Assembly: GCA_963969345.1 (NCBI GenBank)
Contig: OZ017769.1
Location: 4,402,816 to 4,466,815 of the forward strand
Length of the DNA stretch: 64,000 bases
Direction: 5' to 3'
DNA from: Turbatrix aceti
Taxonomy: Eukaryota > Nematoda > Chromadorea > Rhabditida > Panagrolaimidae
Position 1 is the stretch's first letter. Each line of letters begins with the position of its first letter. A program made the position numbers and the translations under genes. The notes under the pieces were generated by a model, which did no database searches, was not told the DNA's origin, and saw nothing but the letters and a program-made list of their open reading frames with translations. Positions 32,701 to 44,100 of the stretch are shown here, one piece after another.

Positions 32701-35667
32701 CCTCCCACGATGAGTGGTTGGATGGATGGTTGGGTATCGTATCGATTTAGCCGTGCTTGCTGGGTTGGGTAGAAAGGCACTTGACCAGTTGCGCGACACT
32801 CTCCTCTCTCCTCCTCCGCCTGGTGTTCGTTCTCCCGAGAATTTTCATTGCCAAGTTCTTTTTCTTGCTTCCTCGTAGTTTTCACGCCCTTGAACAACAC
32901 CCAAAAAAAATTGTTTTCACATACAATTAAAATTGCGTGTCTGCGCGCAACTGTGACCCGGATGGGAGGAAGGGATGGTTGGATGGCAGGGCGGCCGGCT
33001 GTCTCGGGGAAAGCGATTGGATTGGATTGTTGCTGTCCGTTGCCCGTTGCCCGCTGCCTGTTGCCTCTCGATGATCCCAGCCACAGCCATCGATCGGTCT
33101 GCAACAAAGCCCAGCACCCACCCCGGTCACACCTTGTTGTCGTGTCTCGTCTTGTCTCCGCATTACCGCGAGCTATCGAATGAATCAATGTCCATTTATT
33201 TCATTTCCGACGGTTTCAAACCGGCAGATGTTGCGTTGCTTGCTTCTTTTCTGTTTGTTTGCCTACCAATTTTTTTTTGATTCCTCTCGAAAAAACAGAT
33301 GTTCCGGCCCGGGTGTTTGATTATTTTCGTGACAAGCTGTCCAGGCGAGGTGACTCATTTCGGACAGAAACTGCAACTTCTTCTTTTTTTCTAACCGTAA
33401 CCATCCCCCCGCACTAACTAACTAACTAAATACAACAATTTTTGTCAGTTAAACACTGACTAATCACCACCGACACAGTTCGTCTTGTTCCGTCCCTTCC
33501 CGGCCGGGCCGGGCGTTGACGTCGTTTTTGATCACGCCTGGCCTGCGTGTGCGTTTGTTTTCCTTCGTCTTCCTTCACCTCACTGGTTTCACGCTCGCTC
33601 GTTCACCAAGCACATCAGCAGCCGCGTTTGTTTCATTTCGATTTCGAGCTGTTGCCTCGCGGCACAAATTCACAAATTGACCCCCCCTAGTTTTTGCTTG
33701 CGTAATTTTTTATTGGCCGTCGTCGTGAAAATCAAATCAGGCATGTACATATTTTTCAATCTGGGCTGCAGATTGTTTAAAAAAAAATAGTCTCTGAATC
33801 AATTCATTTTTGGCCCGAAGATGCACGCTTGCGTTCTGTTTTCTTGGTCCCTGGCCATTAATTGTAATGCACGTAATTGCAACCCAGAGTCGTGGCTGGC
33901 GGCCGTCCGGTTGCCTTTGCTTCCATGAAGCCGACCAGCTGAGGAGGGAACGCGTGCGCATTCGCCACGGGCAGTCGCGGTGCGAAGGTCTTTCTTCTCC
34001 CGACCTGCAAATGGGCAATTTGGCCAGGACAAAAGTCGAGAGACAAGCAAATTTGCTCGTTTTTCGTTGCCAGGACCGGTCCGGTGACGGCAACCGAATA
34101 TTTAGCAACGGTGTTCCTTTGCTCCGACCAACCGGGTCGGGCTTATCACGTGCAGGCGTGCGCGCGGCCGCTCCCGGAGATGTTTGTCGATCTCCGATCT
34201 TGACTCGTTTTCATCTACCCGCGCGCAGCCAATCCAATCGAATCCCCCCCTTCCTTTTTTGGTGGTGCATTGCAAATACCGACTTTGCCTGATTTTTGTG
34301 GTTCCAGTTGACTTCTTTTTTTTTCTTCGTGTTATTATACACTCCTGATAAGGCAAGGAAAGCGCTGGCCGACCATTCAGGTGAGGTGGCAAGGTGTTTA
34401 TCGATTCCCCACCAGGTTCGCCACCCCACCACCACTACCACAGCCCGCCACGCTCCATCATCCACTCAATACGCATGTTGTGGTGAGAATTGAATTGGAA
34501 CTAAACGATGTGACGCCTATCCCAGCCGTCAACTGTCGACCGTCGACCATCAAACTTCGATGGGTTGCATGCACGCCTCTCTGCAGGACGCATCAGGGCG
34601 CGGTTCAATCGAGATAGATTTCACGCAGGAGAGAGAACGTTTTCAGCCTTCTTGCCTGGCGGCATGAGACTGACTTTTTGGTCTGTGGAACGAACAAAAC
34701 TCATCAGTTGCGTGTTATTTTCTGTTTTTAGTTTTTAGTTTTCCCGGCTGGTATTACATTAGTCGCTCAGGTGAGTGGAGGGAAGCTTGAGGCTTGCTGC
34801 GCCTGTTGCTCGCAGGTGTGAGACGAGACCACGCGTTCTGACTCGGTAAGCGCTTTGTAAACCGCTTGAACGTGACCGGGCGTGGTTTGGAACAACGCCG
34901 CGAACGTGTGTGACGTTGTTTGTTGGCTGGTTGCCTGGCTGAGCGGTCGGGGGTTGGTTCAAGATTCAAAGTTAACTTTACTTATGATTTTTTGTTCAAA
35001 ATACATATTTCGATCGTTGTCGATTGCGTCAAAAGTTATCGAAATGCACTTGGGTAGGTAAAATGGATGGAAAAAGTCGGTGTCAAGCACTCTTGAGCTC
35101 TTTCGCAATTGTTACCGTTGCTGTTGTCTCGTTTGAATCGGATTCCCCGGGAACGGTCTGGTCATAAGGACCCGACCTGACCCGTGAAAGTTGTTTTTTT
35201 CACATTTGCATTCGCCTTTGATTGGGTTGCCTCGACCGGGGTTGGGTTTCAGTCTCGATCTTATATATTTTCTTGTCGATTAAAAATCACATTTTTCTAC
35301 TATTCCGTTTTTTTGATGTTCTGATTTTTGTTGTACATCAAAAATTCCAACCAAAAAAAATTTATGTAGCACTCAGCCGGTGTGTTGCGTCCATTGTGCC
35401 CTCAGTTCTAATCTTTTGTGTACCAACGAGTCTTCTTCTTCTTTGCTTCCAATCCAATCCGTGTTTGGATAAGGCAAACGAAACGAAACCGCGGCTCGTG
35501 TCTTCTTCCTGTCTTTTTTCATCGTTTTTGCGTTTTTTCGCGCTGCAACCGGTCCATCCTGTTCACTTGTGGTTTCAGTCCTTCGATGCCTGCGATGCTC
35601 GTCTCCAGCATCTGACACCGGTCACGACGTGTACACCTGCCTACCTACCCTCCCAGCCAGGTCAGAT
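29768..35667. other. Large gene-free spacer before the ACK-family kinase
   Basis: About 5.9 kb with no supported gene. Open frames here lack consistent codon bias and overlap on both strands. It contains T-rich runs, a CATACATACGTACGTA microsatellite near 31865, and many CG-containing words. Leader exons or enhancers of the kinase gene are the most likely content, but I cannot point to one. Confidence 0.5.
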
Positions 35668-38600
35668 ATGAAGACGGGCGACGCGGTCGTTCCCCTCCAC
35701 ACTGTCCTCAAGGATGCTGAACTGCTTGAGTGCGTTTTTTTCTTGGTTTTAAAAAAAATAATTATTTTTTGACCCCCTCGAAGCTCTGTTAGAGGGCCCC
35801 CTGCCCGGCCCCTGCATAACAAGTCACTTTGACACCTTTTGGAATCCCCAATTCAGTCCCGCGTACAATTTATTTATAAACGAGGTCTTACAGGTACCAC
35901 GACAAGATGAAATCGGTGCTCAAGCTGAGGCACGCCGGTGACCTGGAATTCACCGAGGAGAAGGATCTCCTGGCCATCGGCATGAGCAGACCGGAGCAGA
36001 AACGACTCCGCAAGGAGTACGCCAAACACTTTCCACAGTCTGGCATGTTTGTCAAGCTGCGCAAGGTCTTTGGCCGAACCGATGGCCGCAATAGTGACTA
36101 CGTCAATCCGACATCCACCGCCCAGGACGACGAGCAGAAACACGTTATCCCGGCTAACCATATACAGCTGTGAGTTTTTTTGTTTTTTTTGTGTACGTTG
36201 CTGATTTGTAAGCGCACGTGCACACTGAACTGTTTGCATAGTAGTTATCTAACAAGCCGGGAACGAACAAAGTTTTTACGTTTTGTTTCGTTCGGCGAAT
36301 GTAAAAGCCGCTTACCTCCCTTTTTTCCGTCTTTTTGTCTTATCAGTTGTCATTTGATCGAACCGCTCTATCACCTGTGACAAATACATAAGTTGCCCGC
36401 ATTTCTTTCTTTTTGAAAACATGCGTGCGCGCGCCGGAAGAATCAGACAGGGGGTTAATTCACTTCCGGAATTCACATTTTTTTTGTTTTTGTTTTTACG
36501 AATTTTGCCGGCGGCTGATGTGAGCAGTGCAATCGATCTCGAATTCAAATTGTATTGTCGGTCGCCGATGATGCACAAAAGCCGCAGTTGTTTGTCACCA
36601 AAGCGCTTGTCCTTGGCTTTTGTTCCAACTAAATAACTTCCAACCTAAAATTCAAATGGAATCCCCAATTATCCCCGCCTCAACAATTTGCAGGCAAAAA
36701 GAGCTTGGCGTCGGTGAATTCGGCCATGTCTACCTCGCCGCCTGGACCCAATCAACCTCCGGGGAGATCCTCCAGGTCGCCGTCAAGCGAGTTCTCCCGG
36801 AGAAACTCATCACCAACCCCTCGAGTTTCCTCCAGGAAGCCGCGATCATGACCAAGATGCGGCACGAGAACGTGGTGCGTCTCTTTGGCGTCGTGCTGGA
36901 CACGAAGTCGGTTATGTTGGTTTCCGAGCTCGCGCCTTGTGGCTCCCTGCTCGAGTGCTGTCAGAACCCGGCCCTGCGAAATTCCTTCCCCGTCGACGTC
37001 CTCTGTTCCTTTGGGCTACAAATCGCAAAAGGCATGCAATACCTCGCAGCCGAGCGCCTGATCCACCGGGATTTGGCTGCGAGAAACGTGCTCGTCTTTT
37101 CCGCTGAAAAAGTCAAGATCAGCGATTTTGGCCTCTCTCGATCGCTCGGCGTCGGCGAGGATTACTATCGCTCGGAATTCAGTCCGACGATGAAGCTGCC
37201 CATCGCGTGGTGCGCTCCAGAGTCTATCAACTTTCTCAGATTCACGGAGAAGAGCGATGTCTGGTCGTTTGGCGTCACGCTCTGGGAGATGTTTTCGTAC
37301 GGCGAAATGCCGTGGCTCGGCTATACCGGCGCTCAGATTCTGACTGCTGTTGACCGGAAAAACGAACGTCTCGCTTGTCCCAGGGCCTGTCCAGCCGAGT
37401 TCTACGGTGTCATGACCAGGTGCTGGGAGCACGACGCAGAGGAGCGGCCTTGCTTTGATCAGCTCGTGTCTATTATCCCGGATGTCATGCCACAGCTGCT
37501 GGTTGCCGTTTCTGACGTGGATCCTGTCGATGAGGGACATCTGTGCTACAAGAGGAACGACATTATCATTCTCATCAACAGAAAGTGAGTTTTTTCGTAC
37601 CAAACTGAAAAAAAGTAATAAAAAAACAACAACAAAAATAGAAAAAAAAGTGAAAGAAAAAAAAAAGTAACACATGCATTTTTACATTTTTTTTGTAAGA
37701 AATTTTTACATTTTTCTAAGAAATTAAAATTTTCTAAGAATTTTATTTTTTGCTAAAATTTTTGTCTTTTTGTAAAAAAAAAGTTTTACATTTTGGAAAA
37801 ATTCTTACGTTTTTGTAAAAAAAATTACATTGAAATTCTTACGTTTTTGTTAGAAATTTTCACGTTTTCGTAATTTTTTTTTACCAAAAATGTAAGTATA
37901 CTTTAAAAAAAGAAAAAAATAAGTTAAAAAAAAATTTTTTTTCAAAATTAAAAAAAATTTTTTTTATTTTTTTTCAAAATTAAAAAAAATTTTTTTTTAT
38001 ATTTTTTTCAAAATTTTTCAATTTTTTTTCAAAAACCAATATCTTGTATTTTCAGTCCAACCGGGAGCAAGACCCAAAGCGACCTCTGGCTAGGCGGCAC
38101 CCGCAACGGCCAAATCGGTCTCTTCAACCCCTCCGACACCGTCGCCTACCTGGGAGCCGAGCTGCCCTCATCGAACGCCGTCCTACCGGCCACAAAACAC
38201 GCAGTGAGCGTCAAAAAGAAGGATCTCAAGAAGGAAAAGGGCTCATCCGAGAAGAAGAAACTACTCATCAGCGAGCCCCAGGGCGAGGTCGTGCACACGT
38301 GCCACGTCGGCATCGACGGTACTTCTTTCGGTTTGCTGCAGGTAGACAAAAACGAACTCGGCAGGGCATTTTCCACCTTTTCTGTGCATTCTGACGTCGC
38401 TGCCGCCCCTCCGAGACCCGCGCCGAGAAAAGTTGTCGCCAATGGGGTTCGGCACATTTCCAGTGAAAAAGCAGTGTCCATAGATGAGTTGCATCCATCG
38501 CATCCATCTTCACCGTCGGCAGAAGGCAGTTTGTCGCCACACTCACCGGCTGGGTCGACGACTTCCGGGACGACGCCTCCGGTTTTGTTGCCAAGAAAAA

Positions 38601-39661
38601 AGAACGATGTTAGTCCGGTGCCGCCTCCGGCACTCCCGCCGAAGCCGCATCGCACAACTTCGGCTTTGGTTATTGAAAATCCTCGCGCGCAGATTTGTCT
38701 GACGTCTGCTAATTCACTCAATCGACGAACTGTCGGGGAAAATGTCCTTGCTGATTTTCACAAACGTCGGGAACAGCTCGCGAAACTTGGCCAGGACCTC
38801 AACGCCGGGGGCAGCACGATGACGACTTCCACAACGATGTCATCGGTATCTTCCTCCCCAGAATCCGTACTAGACCAGGTGCTCCACGAACTCCAGGCTG
38901 ACATATCCCACAACTTTTCCGTTCAGACGACCAGCACGACGCTTGATTCTCTGGATTTCAGCGACACGAGGCCTCTGATCCCGGATTCTCCGTCGTCGAA
39001 CGGAGTCGCTTTTCCCCAGTCGCCTCCGAAGAAGGCCAACGGCAGCGTGGCTTACATGGATGAATCGCAGTTCACCAATTTTAGAAAACGGGCGGATGAA
39101 GAGCACAAAAAAGCGGAGAAACAGCTGGAACGCCAGCGGACGCTTGACAGGAAGGCAAGTGAAAAACAGCTTTCCAAATCCATGATCGAAGGGTCTCACC
39201 TGGATAAAGAAAAGGACAAGCCCCTATCCAACGGTGCAGCTTCCATCCTGAGCGTCCTGACCAACAGATCACAGTCTACGGACGGCCCCGCCCTCTCCCC
39301 CAGGGCACAAGCTGCCTACGACACCCTGGTGCAGTGCGGGAACCGTCTGAAATCCACAACATCCCCTACACCGCCTGAAGACCACCGTGCATCGTCCGAA
39401 GAGTCCCAGCAGAGCTCAGCGTCCGCGTCATCGACCGCGACAGCACTAACCGTCATCGCGGGCTCGTATTACTCGCGGGCATCGGCGCCTCCTCTCTCGC
39501 CGGCGGGCACGCTCAGGCCAAAGTCACCGCCCCCGCCGCCGCCTAAGCCCAAACTTCGGACCACGATCCAGGCGCACAGGATCGCCATCGACGACTACAT
39601 GAACACGAGCTCACTCCCTGCCACCGGTCTCGCCGCCGCCCAGCGCACCCCCTCTTCATGA
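35668..39661 (+). CDS. sid-3: ACK-family non-receptor tyrosine kinase (SAM-like, kinase, SH3, CRIB)
   Basis: Exons 35668-35729, 35894-36169, 36694-37584 and 38056-39661 give 944 residues. ACK kinases act downstream of Cdc42 and in endocytosis; worm SID-3 promotes import of double-stranded RNA. Residues about 1-85 match the ACK N-terminal SAM-like region. The kinase (about 115-375) has GVGEFG, VAVKRV, HRDLAARN, DFGLSR and SDVWSFGVTLWE, so it should be active. An SH3 follows (YKRNDIIILI, GLFNPSDTVAYLG), then a CRIB-like motif ISEPQGEVVHTCHVG at about 481. The C-terminal 400 residues are Ser/Pro-rich with PPPPPPKPK. The CRIB favours SID-3 over ARK-1, which I recall as lacking it. The start ATG at 35668 precedes ACK-like sequence; an upstream exon cannot be excluded. 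Intron 3 is a low-complexity A/T stretch. Confidence 0.9.
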
Positions 39662-39885
39662 TGAAAAAACGCGTCTTGCATCGAATCACGGTTCTGACTT
39701 ACATAACATACTTGCCCTCGCCACTTGCACACACACACAACACACCTGCATCTATCGTAATTCTTGAGCCCTGCCGGGCTTGAGGCTGTTTTATACTCAC
39801 ATGTTTTCACAGATTTATTGTCGTTGATTTTTCACTCAACGCAAAGTACTATAAAAAAATATGACATTATTGATGGGAAATGCAT

Positions 39886-40623
39886 AAAATTCGGCCGGAT
39901 GGCCGCAAAAGCCGCGAACCGGCCTGAGTTTTTTTAGGCCGGCCGGAAAAAAATTTTCAGGTCATTTTTTCGACCAAAAGCATGATTTTCGGACATTTTT
40001 GGGTTGCATTCATCAAGATTTTTTACTTTTTACCATCAGTAAATGACTGGTCAGACATGAAAACGGGCCTAATTTTTAGGCCCAGGCCCGGCCCGGCCCG
40101 GCCCGGCCCGTCGAAAGCCCGGCCCAGGCCCGGGCCGGGCCTGGCCGGCCCGAAATTATCCCCTCTGTTTTTTTTCGAATTTTTATCCAAAAAAATAGCA
40201 GCCAATCGTTATATAAATGACATAAATAACTCGTTTTTATTCAAAATACCATGTTTTCTATCTGTAGAGACTAAATTTTGTTAAAAATAACCAAAATGCA
40301 GTAAATTTTTATAATTTTTTACATTATTTATTAAATAACGGGCCATAACGGGCTTTTCCGGGCCTACTGAAAAGTCACAGGCCCGCCCAAGCCCGGCCCG
40401 GGCCTGGGCCGGGCCCGGGCCGGGCCGGGCTTCGGCGGGCCATTTTCATGTCTGATGACAGGTACCCCTATTTATACAGTATTGGGTTGTTTTGAACAAA
40501 AATTTCTCCAGAATTATTTTACAGTTTCAAAAAATGGCCGCTAAAAAAATGTTCAAAATTAGACGGCCGGGTCGCGACTTGCAAATTTAGGCCGACCGGC
40601 GGCTTGATTTTGAGGCCGATTTT
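39886..40623. mobile_element. CGGCC MITE, copy 1 (interrupted by a second element)
   Basis: Sequence from GCATAAAATTCGGCCGG to TTGATTTTGAGGCCG is collinear with the intact copy at 41645-41982, apart from an insertion at 40052-40454. Inverted ends contain GGCCGGCCGG and complement. The uninterrupted homolog proves the insertion. Confidence 0.85.
40052..40454. mobile_element. Nested MITE with CAGACATGAAAA ends
   Basis: A 403-base element with inverted ends CAGACATGAAAACGGGCC and GGCCATTTTCATGTCTG. The subterminal arms are long GGCCCGGCCC arrays in opposite orientation. Flanks ATGACTGGT and ATGACAGGT form a 9-base target duplication with one mismatch. The 9-base length suggests a Mutator-like mover, while the CAG ends suggest hAT; unresolved. 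Confidence 0.85.
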
Positions 40624-40649
40624 AGTATGCCTTGGTTCGAACGGGGTAA

Positions 40650-40890
40650 TCTTGGTTCAAAATTTTCAAACAGATAAAACAAACAAAAATTGTGCAAAGT
40701 AAAATTAGAGTAATTGTGTCTGTTGTAAAAATGGCAAATTAACATTCATCACATTTTAGCGGGAAAAAATTATAGGAGAATTGTTATTCAAAACGAGAAA
40801 ACATGGACTACTCATTTTTTTATTTCTTTCAACAAAATTTTAAAAAATCGTTTCTCATTTTTTATAAATATTTCTTTCAACAAAATTTTT
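40650..40890 (+). mobile_element. GTTCGCGAAC-family repeat, partial copy 2
   Basis: TTTTCAAACAGATAAAACAAAC, AAAATTAGAGTAATTGTGTC and ACATGGACTACTCATTTTTTT match the copy at 8999-9447 in the same orientation, but the CG-palindromic ends are missing. Confidence 0.6.
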
Positions 40891-41141
40891 AAAATCGTGA
40901 AGTCCGGGTTGCAAGCGAATTTTTTGGCACGACGAATGACGCATTCTGTGAAAAAGTTGCTGAAACTGCTTCCGACGCGAGGCGAGCCAAATTTCCAGGT
41001 GGTGCCATGATAAGAGCCCAATTTCATCCATTACCGTTACCGTCACCGTGAATCGACGGAAAACTCAATGGAAAAGTCGATATCAAACCAGAACGCCGCG
41101 AATTCCAGAAAACATGAAGTTGAAGAGTTTTCAGGAATGAC

Positions 41142-44100
41142 TCACACCACAATTGCCGGACCCTCTCTTCTTTTAAAATTTTCTGTCGATGATCGAGACG
41201 GGGGATGAGGAGGAGGAGGAGAGGCAGTATCGGCTGCCGGAGGCGGCGGGGGCTCCTGGACCGGGACCTGCTCTTCGGCAGGTTTCGCAGCGTGGACATA
41301 GTCAACACCACCTAAAAAATGTGATTCAAAAGAAGAAATAAGAAAAAAATAAAAAAACCTACGTCCAACAGGGAGATGAAGCATGACTTTGTCGACGACC
41401 TCTGGCAAAAAGGTTTGGAGCACCTCGACGGTCTGCTCGTAAAGGGAAGGGAAATTTACAAAAACACCGGCGTTGTCGACGACCAGAAGCATGTTTTTGA
41501 CAGATTCAGGAATGGTTTCCCTGACGAGATCGTTGTTGAGACCGCAATTCCAGTAGCGCCGCATGTAGTTCATCAGGTGGACCAGGAGATCGCCAAAATC
41601 AGGCAGCGCAGTGAGTTTTCTAAAAAAAGCGTATTATGAGCAAGGAATAAAATCCGGCCGGCTGGCCGCAAAAGCCGCGCGGCCTGAGTATTTTTAGGCC
41701 GGCCGGAAAAAAGTTTCAGGTCATTTTTTTAACCAAAAGCATGATTTTCAGACATTTTTGTGTTGCATTTATCAAGATTTTTTACTTTTTACCATTAGTA
41801 AATGATTAGTACCCCTATTTATACAGTATTTGGTTGTTTTGAACATAAATTTTTCCAGAATTTGATTACAATTTCAAAAAATGGCCGCTAAAAAAAATGT
41901 TCGAAATTAGGCGGCCGGAGCCGCGGTCTAAAAATTTAGACCGGCAGAAAGCTGGCCGGCGGCCTGATTTTGAGGCCGGTAAAAAAACGACAAAAACAAA
42001 CCTTAAGTGTTGGAGGAAAGTCTTGACGACGAGCTGAATGACGCGAACGCGGATTTCATCGATTTCCTGGTCATTGATGACGATTTTTTCCAGAAGCTTC
42101 GTAAACAGAGGAAAAAGCACGTCGACGAAGCAGCTGTGCCACTGCTCAGGATTGAGATTGTCGAATTCAGGGAGCTGAATGGCACGCTGCAAAAAAAATT
42201 AATTCAAAAGTTTAAAAAACACATTCAAAAAAAATTCAAAAAAAATTTTTCTGGCTTCCAAAATTATTTTTAAAGGTCAGTTTTCCCCAAAAACGAACCG
42301 GAAGAGTCGTCAAAGCGTGGATGCGAACATCACGTCGTTGGTCAGAGCAGAGACGCGCGATGGCCTGGATAAGCGGAAGCCAGCAGTTGTCCCAGAGGTA
42401 TTCAACGCTCGTATCGACGGTCGGATCCGAAACCGCCCATTCCACGTAGTTCTTGTAAACTTTGGCATGAAGGTCGAATGCGAGGTCTATGAATGCCTGG
42501 GCAGCCTGCTGATAGCGCAGCTCGAATTCCTTGGCGTTTCGAGCTGCACGAGTGGATTCGCTGAGTTTCTCGTTGTCATCGCCATCCTCGCCAGTGTCCA
42601 GTGAGTGGATTACAGCATGCCTAAATATTTATGGTAAGCTCAAAAAAGCCTAGAGTTTTGATAAAAACAAAGCGAACCGTCCGCCATCGACGACGGCCTC
42701 CATCATCGAGCGCAGGCACTGAATTGCTCTCTCAAAGTTCTTTGGAGTTATGTGGGGAGGAAGGAGGAAGACCAAAGCATCGGCGACCTTGATGAAGGCT
42801 TGCGCATTGTGAGACGAAATATTGGGCGCCAAAACGATTGTTACGGTTTCAGCGGTGGAACGCGGCTTCCCCGAAAAGCTGGAGTTTAGCTCGCGGTTGC
42901 TGAGATGAATCAAGTCTCCGCCCACCGACTGAGAGCTCGACGCATGCTCAGGTCTCTTCTGACGCAGCAGAAGAGACTCCGTAGTGTCGCCACTGAACTT
43001 GGGTTTGTTGATGATTTTTCCGTAATTGTCAACAACGTTGTCCAGAGCGGCGTTTGAATGACGATCTCGAAAAACAATCTCGTCGGAGTAAACAGCAGCA
43101 CCGACGGCTTCCAGCAGGGAAAAAATAATATTCCAGTGCTTACGTTCGTGGATATTAGAAGCATTGGAACGAAGTAGACTGTACAGACCAAAAGCGATGT
43201 CACGCGAAAAAAGATATAGACCTGACGGACCAAGCTTCTGAAAATATTCCAACGGATCAAAATTTTGCAGAATCAAAAAATGAATAAAACATACAAAAAG
43301 AAGTGAAAGACAATTCATGACCTCGTTGGATTCCGAAATTTCATCGCCCACACGGAATAGATTACGATTGGCAATGCGAATCAGGCCGACGGTAGCCCGC
43401 CGAGCAACAACGCCCGTAGTGCATCCAAACCCGGTGATTAGGTACTCAAAATGTGAGCGTACAAGTTCCCAGATGCGATTGAGTCGATCTTTGTTTTCAA
43501 TAACAACGCGGACGACAACTTCGGTCAAGAAGATGACAATTTCTTCGTATTGATTGTGAGAAGACAACTCGCCTGATACTTGCAAAGCACAGCCCCGAGC
43601 AATCCGTGTAGCCCTGATCAACTGATCGAGGAGTTCGACGAGAGAGGAAAGCGCGATGTAAGTGCTGTCGGAGAAGAGATTCTCCGGATGAAGCTCAGCG
43701 ATAAACGCCGCACGTTCTTTGTGGACAGAATTCATGAGTTCAGCTGTTTTCATTGGGTCCTCGTTGGAAGTCAATCCGAACCAGGAGAGAATACCGCCTT
43801 CGGCACGGTGCGCGTTGTCTTTGCTAAAAAATCCTGAATATTTACAAAGGCATTTTGATTTCACAGCACTAGCTATCGTCCTGAAATTTTGCGCACAGGT
43901 AGCCTTTGCCATAATGAATTTTTGTGAAAAAAGGATTTTGCGGAAATCAATTATTGGCATTTTGGTGTGTGCATTTTTGGGGGTTTTGAGGCGGTATGGC
44001 ACAAAAACGGCATTTTTCTGGGCCACCCATAATAAAAAATATAAAAACAGAAAGTCTGACCTCAAAAAATTTCAAAATCAAAATAACTTTTTTAATCAAT

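Larger units (their letters stand above)
39662..41141. other. Convergent spacer between kinase and GBF1 genes
   Basis: Holds the CGGCC MITE copy 1 with a nested element, and a piece of the GTTCGCGAAC-associated repeat; both listed separately. No gene. Confidence 0.6.

Noticed and set aside
35222..35671. 149-codon frame directly upstream of the ACK-family kinase
   Set aside because: Out of frame with exon 1 at 35668 and composed of low-complexity hydrophobic and Ser-rich sequence; more likely leader DNA.
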